Below the pieces are notes generated by a model. That model had not been told where the DNA came from. It ran no database searches and saw nothing but the letters and a program-made list of their open reading frames with translations. Shown in pieces: positions 7,305 to 17,171 of a stretch of 64,000 nt of DNA; position 1 is the first letter of the stretch; each line of letters opens with the position of its first letter. Origin of the DNA: Pseudomonas songnenensis (GTDB taxonomy: Bacteria; Pseudomonadota; Gammaproteobacteria; Pseudomonadales; Pseudomonadaceae); the NCBI RefSeq assembly GCF_003696315.1, contig NZ_RFFN01000001.1:541679-605678 (forward strand), given 5' to 3'. The position numbers were made by a program, and so were the translations under genes.

Positions 7305-8777
7305 TCAGCCGAGCGGAGCGGGTTGTGCCGCGCTGGCGAGCAGCGACTGGTTGCGCATCAGACCGTAGTGCAGCGCCCCGCCAAACAGCGCGCCCAGCAG
7401 CCAGGCGAAGCCGGACAGGCTCTCCAGGCCCGGTACCCAGACCGAGGCCACCGAAAACACCGCACTGACGCCAAAGGCGATCATTGCCTTGCGGTTCCAG
7501 CCGGCATTGAAATGGTAGAGCCCGCTGCGCTCTGCGCAGAACAGCTGCTGCAGGTCCAGGTGCTGGCGACGAACCAGGTAGTAGTCGGCGACGATGATGC
7601 CGTACAGCGGTGCCAGCACCGCACCCAGCGTGTCGACGAAGGCGGCGATACCGACTTCGCTGATGAAGGCCACCCACAGCGCGCCGATGAAGAAGGCGAT
7701 GGCCGCGGTAATGAAACCGCCGGTACGCGCGCTGATCCTGGCCGGCGCCAGGTTGGCGATGTCGTAGGCCGGCGGAATGAAGTTGGCGACCAGGTTGATG
7801 CCGACCGTGGCGGCAAAGAAGGTGATGGCGGCCACTACCGTCAGGGTGACGTTGTCGATGCGCGCGACGATGTCGGTGGGGTTGGTCAGTGTTTCGCCGA
7901 ACACCACAACGGTCCCGGCAGTGATCACCAGTGCGATCAGCGAGAAGATCGCCAGGCTGACCGGTAAACCGAGGAAGTTGCCGATGCGCATCTGCCGTTC
8001 GCTCTTCACGAAACGGGCGAAGTCGCCGTAGTTGATCACCACGGCGGCGAAGTAGGCGACCATGGTGCCGACCACTGCGGCGAACGCGGCGATCGGTCCG
8101 CCGGCGTGCTCACCGCTGCCGCTGAAGATGTCGCCGAGGGCGCCGAGCAGGCTGGGGCCGGCCTGATACCAGATGGCGATCATCAGTACGATCATCACCA
8201 GGTAGACCAGCGGGCCGGCCCAGTTGAGAAAGCGCGTTACCCAGTCGACGCCACGCACGAACAGCGCCACCTGGAACACGCAGACGATCACGTAGGCGGC
8301 CCAGTCGATGGCCGTCAGGCCGAGCAGCGTGGCGGCCTGTGACTCGCTGCCGAGCAGTGTCCGCAGCAGCAGGGCCACCGCGGTCGAGGCGAAATAGGTC
8401 TGCACGCCGTACCAGAAGATCGCGACGATGCCCCGCACCACGGCCGGGAAATTCGCGCCGCGCACCCCCATGCTCGCCCGCGCCATCACCGGGAACGGGA
8501 TGCCGTATTTCACGCTGGGCTTGCCGGTGAGCTGCACCAGGCCCATGACGATGAAACCGGCCAGCACGATGCCCGCCAGCACCGCCCAGCCGTTGAGGCC
8601 GTAACTGATGAACAGGGTGGCGGCGAGGGTGTAGCCGAACAGGCTCTGGATGTCGTTGGACCACACATTGAAGATCTCGAACCAGCCCCATTTGCGCTCC
8701 GCCGGAGCGAGTGGTGCGAGATCGGCGTTGTACAGGCTGGGATCGATCTGCTTGATCTGGAAGTCGTCGTTATTCAT
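7305..8777 (-). CDS. NCS1-family nucleobase/allantoin-type cation symporter
   Basis: A 490-residue membrane protein with about 12 predicted helices. It matches the NCS1 family (uracil, cytosine, allantoin, hydantoin permeases): the N-terminal signature NDIQSLFGYTLAATLF on helix 1, GKPSVKYGIPFPVMARASMGVRGANFPAVVRG, and the loop YGDFARFVKSERQM are all family hallmarks. The start MNNDDFQIKQIDPSL is typical of these permeases. The gene stands alone, with a terminator downstream and TTTGTATACAG-type sequences upstream. A nitrogenous substrate would suit the surrounding urea genes, but the sequence does not define the substrate. Confidence 0.9.
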   Translation of the reverse strand: MNNDDFQIKQIDPSLYNADLAPLAPAERKWGWFEIFNVWSNDIQSLFGYTLAATLFISYGLNGWAVLAGIVLAGFIVMGLVQLTGKPSVKYGIPFPVMARASMGVRGANFPAVVRGIVAIFWYGVQTYFASTAVALLLRTLLGSESQAATLLGLTAIDWAAYVIVCVFQVALFVRGVDWVTRFLNWAGPLVYLVMIVLMIAIWYQAGPSLLGALGDIFSGSGEHAGGPIAAFAAVVGTMVAYFAAVVINYGDFARFVKSERQMRIGNFLGLPVSLAIFSLIALVITAGTVVVFGETLTNPTDIVARIDNVTLTVVAAITFFAATVGINLVANFIPPAYDIANLAPARISARTGGFITAAIAFFIGALWVAFISEVGIAAFVDTLGAVLAPLYGIIVADYYLVRRQHLDLQQLFCAERSGLYHFNAGWNRKAMIAFGVSAVFSVASVWVPGLESLSGFAWLLGALFGGALHYGLMRNQSLLASAAQPAPLG

Positions 8778-8807
8778 GGGGCGCGCTCTGAGCAAGACTG
8801 TTGAGTT

Positions 8808-8818
8808 TTTGTATGCAG
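8808..8818. promoter_or_regulatory. Possible operator copy 1 (TTTGTATGCAG)
   Basis: Nearly identical to the copy at 8926-8936 and located about 30 bases upstream of the NCS1 start. TGTATACA-type palindromes are typical of GntR/FadR-family operators, which often control nucleobase or hydantoin permeases. No regulator gene is adjacent. Confidence 0.3.
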
Positions 8819-8925
8819 TTCTTGTTCCGCGCAAGGCAGGGCTCGCGAATTAATCGGATGGGACGCCGCGCGTCGCACCGCCGACCCCTGGATTCCAGGT
8901 GCTATCAGGCAGATTGCTTGGATTA

Positions 8926-8936
8926 TTTGTATACAG
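8926..8936. promoter_or_regulatory. Possible operator copy 2 (TTTGTATACAG)
   Basis: Contains the perfect eight-base palindrome TGTATACA, 118 bases from the related copy at 8808-8818. It is a candidate GntR-type operator for the NCS1 gene. Confidence 0.3.
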
Positions 8937-9044
8937 AAGACGGGCGAATTTAGTCATGCTCGAGCGCGAAAGCTGTCTACGAATGCGCCGCTCGAGGGCC
9001 TGATAACGCACAGCGCACCAGCAGGGTGCGTTCCGGTGGCGCAT

Positions 9045-9075
9045 AAAAAAGCCAGGCCCTGCGTGGGGGCCTGGC
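9045..9075 (-). terminator. Rho-independent terminator of the curlin-repeat gene
   Basis: Arms GCCAGGCCC (9051-9059) and GGGCCTGGC (9067-9075) with a seven-base loop are followed on the minus strand by six T. It lies 30 bases past the stop codon. Confidence 0.88.
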
Positions 9076-9105
9076 TTCTCCGACCGAATCGGCCGGTGGA
9101 CGCGC

Positions 9106-9834
9106 TTATTGCTGGGTAATGATCGCGGTATTGTTGCTGCCGGTCTGGCTGATGTTGGCGTAATCAGCGAAGCCAGCCTGGGTCACGTTGGCGAAGTTAT
9201 CCATGCCGTTCTGCATGACCACGGCCTGGTTCGCTTCACCGAACTGATCGACCAGTGCAAGGTTGCCGTCGCCCTGTTGCATCAGGTCCACGGAGTTGGC
9301 CAGACCCTCTTGCGCGATGTCGGCGACGTTCATGTTGCCCGCCTGGCTCACGTCGATGATGCCCTCCTGGCCAGTCTGCGAGATCAGCGCTTCGTTGCCT
9401 TCGCCGAATTGATCGACGACGGTATCGTTGAAGCTGTTGTCCTGGATCAGCACGACATCGTTGTTCATCCCGTCCTGGGTGATGTCGGCGCTGTTCGCGA
9501 GGCCTGCCTGTTCGACGAGCGTGCTGTTGTTGACGTCGTACTGGCTGATGATGACCCGGCCTTCGACACCGCTCTGGATGACGTCTGCCTGATGCAATGC
9601 ACCTTGCTGGGTCACCTCGGAAAAGTTGTCCTGGCCCGTTTGCGTGGTGTTGGCAGCGTTCTGCTGCGACGCACCGGTCTGGTAGATGTACGAAGCCTGG
9701 CCGACACCTTCCTGATAGACGTCGGCAACCTGGTCAAAACCATTTTGTTCGATAACCGCTTCACTGCTGGCCGCAAAAGCCTGGGTAGCGGATACAGCGA
9801 GTACAGCAGCGAAAAGCGCGTTGATTTTGAACAT
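9106..9834 (-). CDS. Curlin-repeat secreted protein (CsgA/CsgB-like amyloid candidate)
   Basis: A 242-residue protein with a Sec signal peptide (cleavage after ATQAFA, about residue 21). The mature part is built almost wholly of about 20 tandem half-repeats of 11 residues with the pattern Q-x-G-x-x-N-x-A-x-(V/I), for example EQAGLANSADI, TQDGMNNDVVL, AQEGLANSVDL and SQTGSNNTAII. That is the curlin strand-loop-strand code, giving ten 22-residue repeats. The mature part has no Cys or Lys and a single Arg, and is rich in Asp, Gln and Asn. A GGAG-type ribosome site precedes the ATG. No csgE, csgF or csgG lies nearby. Fibre formation is inferred from the repeat only. Confidence 0.85.
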   Translation of the reverse strand: MFKINALFAAVLAVSATQAFAASSEAVIEQNGFDQVADVYQEGVGQASYIYQTGASQQNAANTTQTGQDNFSEVTQQGALHQADVIQSGVEGRVIISQYDVNNSTLVEQAGLANSADITQDGMNNDVVLIQDNSFNDTVVDQFGEGNEALISQTGQEGIIDVSQAGNMNVADIAQEGLANSVDLMQQGDGNLALVDQFGEANQAVVMQNGMDNFANVTQAGFADYANISQTGSNNTAIITQQ

Positions 9835-10204
9835 CGATGTTTCTCCGTGGATTCAGTCAGTCGCACAGCCGTATCAGCTGGCGCGGTTACCCGACAAACG
9901 CACACCCTCCCGAGAGCGGTACCGGCAGTGCCTGCCTTGAGCTTTGGCGCCAGTGGCCGCTTCGCATCCGTGCGTCCTTGAGCGGGGCGTCGCGCTTGGG
10001 TACGCAGAAGGTAAATACCTGCCCCGTATTCCCAATCCGTCGAACGGTTGATTCATTCGTGAACCGACGAAGTGCACCGCGCTGGGTGGCGGTGAGGAGA
10101 TGGTCGAGCGCCCTGTCTCAAGGGCGCTCGATCAGGCTGGATGCGCCCGGGAAGGCCCATGCCATTGGGCTGTGCTGCAGGCTGGCTGCAGCGCCGTGCA
10201 GGAC
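9835..10204. other. Intergenic region between ureC and the curlin-repeat gene
   Basis: No gene recognised in this 370-base gap between two minus-strand genes. It should contain the promoter of the curlin-repeat gene and the end of the ure transcript. The only clear structure is the inverted repeat at 10104-10131. Confidence 0.6.
10104..10131. repeat. Inverted repeat downstream of ureC
   Basis: TCGAGCGCCCT and AGGGCGCTCGA form a perfect 11-base stem with a six-base loop, 73 bases beyond the ureC stop. No T-run follows on either strand, so it may be an mRNA-stabilising or Rho-dependent end structure, not an intrinsic terminator. Confidence 0.5.
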
Positions 10205-11905
<1,701 letters not shown>

Positions 11906-11918
11906 CCGTATCGTCTCG

Positions 11919-11992
11919 CGTAGGGTGGATGGCCGAAGCCATCCACCGATCCTGTTCACGGTGGAAAAGCCTTCGGCGTTCTCCACCCTACG
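11919..11992. repeat. Composite GTAGGGTGG palindrome between ureB and ureC
   Basis: The outer inverted arms CGTAGGGTGGA (11919-11929) and TCCACCCTACG (11982-11992) enclose two smaller hairpins, GGTGGATGGCC/GGCCATCCACC-like and GGTGGAAAAGCC/GGCGTTCTCCACC-like. The unit fills most of the 103-base gap between two co-transcribed urease genes. Confidence 0.85.
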
Positions 11993-12008
11993 AAAAAAGC
12001 GCTGTGCC

Positions 12009-12314
12009 CTAGAGCGCGCCCATCACCCGCCCGGCGAAGCCGAACACCCGGCGCTCGCCGGCCAGCTCGACCAGTTCCACCTCGCGGCTCTGGCCCGGTT
12101 CGAAGCGCACCGCGGTGCCGGCCGGGATGTTCAGGCGCATGCCGCGCGAGGCGGCTCGATCGAAGGTGAGCGCATCGTTGGTTTCGAAGAAGTGGTAGTG
12201 CGAGCCGACCTGAATCGGCCGGTCGCCGCTGTTGGCCACGCAGAGGGTCAGGGTGCGGCGGCCGGCGTTGAGCTCGATGTCGCCGTCCTGGATCTGGTAT
12301 TCGCCGGGAATCAT
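12009..12314 (-). CDS. ureB: Urease subunit beta UreB
   Basis: A 101-residue structural subunit of the urease (alpha-beta-gamma)3 complex. The signature segments [29 protein letters not shown] and [24 protein letters not shown] are canonical. Its ATG overlaps the stop of the upstream acetyltransferase gene (ATGA), with AGGAG in front, so translation is coupled. As in other pseudomonads, ureB is separated from ureA by an acetyltransferase gene. Confidence 0.97.
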   Translation of the reverse strand: MIPGEYQIQDGDIELNAGRRTLTLCVANSGDRPIQVGSHYHFFETNDALTFDRAASRGMRLNIPAGTAVRFEPGQSREVELVELAGERRVFGFAGRVMGAL

Positions 12315-12820
12315 GGATTGGAGCTCCTGTTCAGGGTCAGTTGCATCATGGTCAGGTCCAGCCAGCGGCCGAACTTGCAGCCGACCTGGCGCATCTGGCC
12401 GACATGGATGAAGCCCAGTTGCTGGTGCATATGCACCGAGGCGCGGTTCTCGCTTTCGATGAAGGCGACCATCACATGCTTCTCGAGCATGCGGGCGCGC
12501 TCGATCAGTGCCTTCATCAGGCTGCGGCCGATGCCGCTGCCGCGATGGTCGGGGCTGACGTAGACCGAGTTCTCCACGGTATGACGAAAGCCGTCGTGGG
12601 GGCGCCAGGGGCCGAAGGAGGCATAGCCGGCCACGCGGCCCAGCTCGTCGATGGCGACCAGTACCGGGTAGCCCTGCGCGTGACGCTCGGCCAGCCAGGC
12701 CTGGCGGTTGGCGAGGTCGACGCAGTGGTCGTTCCAGATCGCCGTGCTGTTCTGCACGGCGTCGTTGTAGATCTGCAGGATGCCTTCGAGGTCGGTGTCC
12801 AGGGCGTCGCGTATCTGCAC
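12311..12820 (-). CDS. GNAT acetyltransferase within the urease operon (PA4866-like)
   Basis: A 169-residue acetyltransferase closely resembling P. aeruginosa PA4866 (MddA/PitA, annotated as phosphinothricin acetyltransferase and shown to acetylate methionine sulfone and methionine sulfoximine). Shared segments include [42 protein letters not shown] and [13 protein letters not shown] favour the GTG at 12820 because AAGGA lies seven bases upstream and the length then matches the family. The ATG at 12865 would add 15 residues but lacks a ribosome site. The position between ureA and ureB is the same in P. aeruginosa. A role protecting glutamine synthetase from sulfoximine-type inhibitors is an inference. 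Confidence 0.88.
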   Translation of the reverse strand: MQIRDALDTDLEGILQIYNDAVQNSTAIWNDHCVDLANRQAWLAERHAQGYPVLVAIDELGRVAGYASFGPWRPHDGFRHTVENSVYVSPDHRGSGIGRSLMKALIERARMLEKHVMVAFIESENRASVHMHQQLGFIHVGQMRQVGCKFGRWLDLTMMQLTLNRSSNP

Positions 12821-12876
12821 GTTGGTTTCCTTCAAGAACGGTTCAAGGTCGTGGGCAGTAGACATTGACCGATATT

Positions 12877-13179
12877 TCAGGCGATTGGTTGATGCACCGT
12901 GACCAGCTTGGTGCCGTCCGGGAAGGTCGCCTCGACCTGGATTTCCGGAATCATCTCCGGCACACCTTCCATTACCTGCTCGCGGCTGAGCAGGGTGGTG
13001 CCGTAGTGCATCAGCTCGGCGACCGTCTGGCCGTCGCGCGCGCCTTCGAGCAGCGCGGCGGAGATGTAGGCCATGGCCTCCGGGTAGTTGAGCTTCACAC
13101 CGCGGGCCAGCCGGCGCTCGGCCACCAGGCCGGCGGTGAAGATCAGCAGCTTGTCCTTCTCTCTTGGTGACAGATCCAT
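12877..13179 (-). CDS. ureA: Urease subunit gamma UreA
   Basis: A 100-residue structural subunit of urease. [50 protein letters not shown], with the later [39 protein letters not shown], is the textbook UreA sequence. The start at 13179 gives the normal length; an in-frame upstream ATG lies within a palindromic repeat and is not conserved. It follows ureD after a 140-base gap filled by two repeat units. Confidence 0.97.
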   Translation of the reverse strand: MDLSPREKDKLLIFTAGLVAERRLARGVKLNYPEAMAYISAALLEGARDGQTVAELMHYGTTLLSREQVMEGVPEMIPEIQVEATFPDGTKLVTVHQPIA

Positions 13180-13191
13180 AACCGCTCCAGT

Positions 13192-13223
13192 CGTAGGGTG
13201 GATGTCGCTCTTCGTATCCACCG
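13192..13223. repeat. GTAGGGTGG palindromic repeat unit between ureD and ureA
   Basis: Arms CGTAGGGTGGAT and (T)ATCCACCG around GTCGCTCTTCG. It sits directly upstream of the ureA start, so its hairpin would lie in the ureA leader of the operon transcript. Confidence 0.7.
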
Positions 13224-13280
13224 GCCGGTGGTCGAGACCACGCAGCGTTGTTCAGGGCGGCGTGCACGCAGGCGCGCCGG

Positions 13281-13314
13281 CGTAGGGAGGGCAACGGCGC
13301 AGCCGTGCCCACCG
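13281..13314. repeat. Divergent GTAGGG palindromic repeat unit
   Basis: A variant with CGTAGGGAGGGCA and TGCCCACCG arms around ACGGCGCAGCCG, immediately downstream of the ureD stop. It looks like the same family with a GGGCA/TGCCC inner arm. Confidence 0.5.
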
Positions 13315-13319
13315 ATCAT

Positions 13320-14153
13320 TCAGGTACTCCAGATTCGCGGCGCTAGCGCTTCGCGACCGAGCAACTGGGGGCGCAACAGCCGCCACAGGTCGATCAGCCA
13401 GGCGCGGGCGTGCAGCGCCTCGTCGGCCAGGCAGCGCGCTACCACCAGGCCGGGCAGCTGCGTCAGGTCGCCATGCACGCGGCTGGGCAGTTCACGACAG
13501 CGTTCCATCAGCTCGGCATCGATTTCGCCGCTGACGATCAGGGTGGCGAACACCGAACGCCCGTCGAGGCCGATCGGTGAGTCGAGCAACGCATCGGCGC
13601 CGGCGATGCGCTGGCGCTCGTGCCAGATCAGCTGGTCGTCGCGACGGATATCCAGGCGCGCCTGGAAATGCCCGGCGTCGAAGCGCTCGCCTGCGGCCGG
13701 CCGGCCGAGCGCCACCATGTCCCAGTAGAACAGCCGCGCGTCGCCTTCCAGCTCGATGACCGTGCTCAGCTCGGCCTGCGCCGCGGAGTAGACGATGGTC
13801 TCCTGCGGCAGCCATTCCAGCGTGGCGCCGGTTTCGACGCGCAGGCGCAGGTCCTGAAACGCCGGGCCGACTGCGCGATACCACTTGGCCGCACCGGGGC
13901 TGGTCAGTTGCGCCCAGGCACCGGCGGCAACCGAGGCGCTGATATCCAGCCGATCCCCGCCGGCAATGCCACCCGGCGGATGCACGATGATGTGCTGACA
14001 GACTTCCGGCCCCTCGGGGTAGAGATGCTTCTGCACCCGCAGCGGCCCGCTGTGGCGACGCAGCACGGGACGCGTGGCGCCGGCGCACAGCGCATAACCG
14101 AGCTCCAGCTCGGCATGCCAGTGAGGGGTGAACAGCAGTGCAGGGGCGTTCAT
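13320..14153 (-). CDS. ureD: Urease accessory protein UreD
   Basis: UreD (UreH) binds apo-urease and recruits UreF and UreG for nickel insertion. The 277-residue product has the family motifs [45 protein letters not shown] and [13 protein letters not shown]. The ATG at 14153 gives the expected length. It is the first gene of the structural urease operon, and a sigma-54 element lies 38-53 bases upstream. The 219-base gap to urtE also contains an NtrC-like dyad, so the operon appears to be independently nitrogen-regulated. Confidence 0.96.
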   Translation of the reverse strand: MNAPALLFTPHWHAELELGYALCAGATRPVLRRHSGPLRVQKHLYPEGPEVCQHIIVHPPGGIAGGDRLDISASVAAGAWAQLTSPGAAKWYRAVGPAFQDLRLRVETGATLEWLPQETIVYSAAQAELSTVIELEGDARLFYWDMVALGRPAAGERFDAGHFQARLDIRRDDQLIWHERQRIAGADALLDSPIGLDGRSVFATLIVSGEIDAELMERCRELPSRVHGDLTQLPGLVVARCLADEALHARAWLIDLWRLLRPQLLGREALAPRIWST

Positions 14154-14190
14154 GGGCGCAGGCTTTTCGATCTGTCGGTCAGGAAAGCAG

Positions 14191-14206
14191 AGCAATCGCC
14201 ATGCCC
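14191..14206 (-). promoter_or_regulatory. Sigma-54 (-24/-12) promoter of ureD
   Basis: The minus strand reads GGGCATGGCGATTGCT, matching TGGCACG-N4-TTGCW except at the first and sixth bases, with a perfect TTGCT -12 element and correct GG-to-GC spacing. The predicted transcript start is about 28 bases before the ureD ATG. Confidence 0.6.
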
Positions 14207-14347
14207 GTTGTGCGCTGCCCTGGTGCGTCGTCCTGTGGCGAGGCCTGACAGGTAGGCGTTGCAGCGCTTTCCGGCGCGTATTCGCATCCTGACCAAGCGT
14301 CTCTGGCCGACGCTCTTGTGCTTCTGGCTGGTGCGTTGAGCTTTTGA

Positions 14348-14364
14348 TGCGCCGTTTTGGTGCG
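14348..14364. promoter_or_regulatory. NtrC-like site upstream of ureD
   Basis: TGCGCC-GTTTT-GGTGCG matches the TGCACC-N5-GGTGCA dyad at 10 of 12 positions. Two further TGGTGCG half-sites lie at 14221-14227 and 14329-14335. The dyad is about 140 bases upstream of the sigma-54 element. Confidence 0.4.
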
Positions 14365-14372
14365 TTGTTCGA

Positions 14373-15071
14373 TCAGATCGCGACCAGCCCGCGCACCCCT
14401 TCGGCGTCCATGTTTTCGCCGCGCCCCTGCTGGATGATCTCGCCGCGGCTCATCACCAGGTACTGGTCGGCCAGTTCGGCGGCGAAGTCGTAGAACTGCT
14501 CCACCAGGAGGATCGCCATGTCGCCGCGGGCCGCGAGTTTCCTGATCACCGCGCCGATCTCCTTGATCACCGAGGGCTGGATGCCTTCGGTGGGTTCGTC
14601 GAGGATCAGCAGGCGTGGTTTGCTCGCCAGCGCGCGGCCGATGGCGAGCTGCTGTTGCTGGCCACCGGAGAGGTCGCCGCCGCGCCGGTGCTTCATTTCC
14701 TTCAAAACCGGGAACAGCTCGTAGATGAACTCGGGTACTTCCCTGGCTTCCCTGGCGCTGAAGCGGGACAGGCCCATCAGCAGGTTTTCTTCGACGGTCA
14801 GGCGGCCGAAGATCTCGCGCCCCTGCGGCACGTAGGCGATGCCGGCGTGCACGCGCTGGTGCGGCTTGAAGCCGGTGATCGGCTTGCCCTCCCAGTTCAC
14901 CGCGCCTTCCTTGGCCGGGATCAGGCCCATCAGGCACTTGAGCAGGGTGGTCTTGCCGACGCCGTTGCGTCCGAGCAGGCAGGTGACTTCGCCGACCTTC
15001 GCCTCGAACGAGAGGCCGCGCAGGATATGGCTGCCGCCGTAGTACTGGTGCAGTTGCTGGACTTGCAGCAT
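14373..15071 (-). CDS. urtE: Urea ABC transporter ATP-binding protein UrtE
   Basis: One of the two ATPases of the UrtABCDE high-affinity urea importer. The 232-residue product has Walker A GRNGVGKTT (34-42), signature LSGGQQQQLAIGRAL and Walker B LLILDEPTEGIQP. UrtE-specific features are the short LivF-like length and the N-terminal MLQVQQLHQYYGGSHILRG. The ATG at 15071 has AAGGAG six bases upstream; an ATG five codons earlier is less well placed. It ends the urt operon and is separated from urtD by 172 bases containing two palindromic repeats. Confidence 0.96.
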   Translation of the reverse strand: MLQVQQLHQYYGGSHILRGLSFEAKVGEVTCLLGRNGVGKTTLLKCLMGLIPAKEGAVNWEGKPITGFKPHQRVHAGIAYVPQGREIFGRLTVEENLLMGLSRFSAREAREVPEFIYELFPVLKEMKHRRGGDLSGGQQQQLAIGRALASKPRLLILDEPTEGIQPSVIKEIGAVIRKLAARGDMAILLVEQFYDFAAELADQYLVMSRGEIIQQGRGENMDAEGVRGLVAI

Positions 15072-15088
15072 GTGCGACTCCTTCACTT

Positions 15089-15121
15089 GGTGGATAAGCC
15101 TCTGGCGTTATCCACCCTACG
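15089..15121. repeat. GTAGGGTGG palindromic repeat unit, inverted, before urtE
   Basis: GGTGGATAA and TTATCCACCCTACG arms around GCCTCTGGCG. It lies just upstream of the urtE ribosome-binding site within the urt operon. Confidence 0.75.
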
Positions 15122-15160
15122 ATTAGGTTTGTGATGATGCGGGCATGGGCGCTCGGCGGG

Positions 15161-15192
15161 CGTAGGGTGGATGACGCTTTACCCATCCACCG
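15161..15192. repeat. GTAGGGTGG palindromic repeat unit between urtD and urtE
   Basis: Begins CGTAGGGTGGATGACGCTT and ends in ACCCATCCACCG. It differs from the unit at 31195-31226 by a single base (T for C), a striking conservation for non-coding DNA. Confidence 0.8.
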
Positions 15193-15243
15193 TGGAATGG
15201 CATCGATGGATCAAGCCGGCCTCATTCACCCCTGCGAGCCGCT

Positions 15244-16094
<851 letters not shown>

Positions 16095-16098
<4 letters not shown>

Positions 16099-17171
16099 TC
16101 GCCCCTCCGCTTGATGAGGCCGATGACGCCCTTGGGCAGGTACAGGGTGACGACGATGAACAGCGCACCGAGGGCGAACAGCCAGTATTCGGGGAAGGCC
16201 ACGGTGAACCAGCTCTTCATGCCGTTGACGAGGCCGGCGCCGAGCAGCGGGCCGATCAGCGTGCCGCGTCCGCCAAGGGCGACCCAGACGGCGGCCTCGA
16301 TGGATTGCGTCGGTGCCATCTCGCTGGGGTTGATGATGCCGACCTGCGGCACGTAGAGCGCACCGGCCAGGCCGCAGAGCACCGCCGACAGCGTCCAGAT
16401 GAACAGCTTGTAGCCGCGCGGATCGTAGCCGCAGAACATCAGCCGGTTCTCGGCATCACGCAGGGCGGTGAGCACCCGGCCGAACTTGCTGCGCGCCAGG
16501 CGAAAGCCCAGGTACAGGCTGCCGGTCAGGAGCGCCACGGTGGCGAGAAACAGTGTGGCGCGGGTCGCCGGCGCCGAGATCGAGAAACCGAGGATGGTCT
16601 TGAAATCGGTGAAGCCGTTGTTGCCGCCGAAGCCGGTCTCGTTGCGGAAGAACAGGAGCATGCCGGCGAAGGTCAGCGCCTGGGTCATGATCGAGAAGTA
16701 CACGCCCTTGATCCGCGAGCGGAAGGCGAAGAAGCCGAAGACGAAGGCCAGCACGCCGGGCACCAGCACCACCAGGCACATGGCCCAGAGGAAGCTCGAC
16801 GTGCCGTACCAGTACCAGGGCAGCTCGTTCCAGGCGAGGAAGCTCATGAATGCCGGCAGGCCGTCACCGGCGCTCTGGCGCATCAGGTACATGCCCATGG
16901 CGTAACCGCCGAGGGCGAAGAACAGGCCGTGGCCGAGGGACAAGAGCCCCGCGTAACCCCAGACCAGATCCAGCGCCAGGGCGACGATGGCGTAGCAGAG
17001 GATCTTGCCCACCAAGGTCAGGGTGTAGGCCGAAACGTGCAGGGCATGCTCGGCTGGCAGCAGGTGCAGCAGCGGCATGGCGACGAGGACGGCGAGCGCC
17101 AGGCCGAGGGCGATGACCGTAGCTTTCGGCCCGGCTTTCTGCGCGGCGGTGAGGGTAAGTGGCTGGTTCAA
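16095..17171 (-). CDS. urtC: Urea ABC transporter permease UrtC
   Basis: A 358-residue LivM-like inner-membrane permease. About nine hydrophobic helices are visible, with the family segments WGYAGLLSLGHGLFFALGGYAMGMYL, FRSRIKGVYFSIMTQALTFAG and VALGGRGTLIGPLLGAGLVNGMKSW, the last containing the EAA-like coupling loop region. The start codon is TTG at 17171, overlapping the urtB stop, with GGGAGGG upstream. Its N-terminal MNQPLTLTAAQKAG tail is short and polar. Confidence 0.95.

Larger units (their letters stand above)
8778..9105. other. Intergenic region upstream of the NCS1 gene
   Basis: No gene seen. The stretch holds two copies of a TTTGTAT(G/A)CAG sequence and the terminator of the curlin-repeat gene. 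The remainder shows no recognisable structure. Confidence 0.6.
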
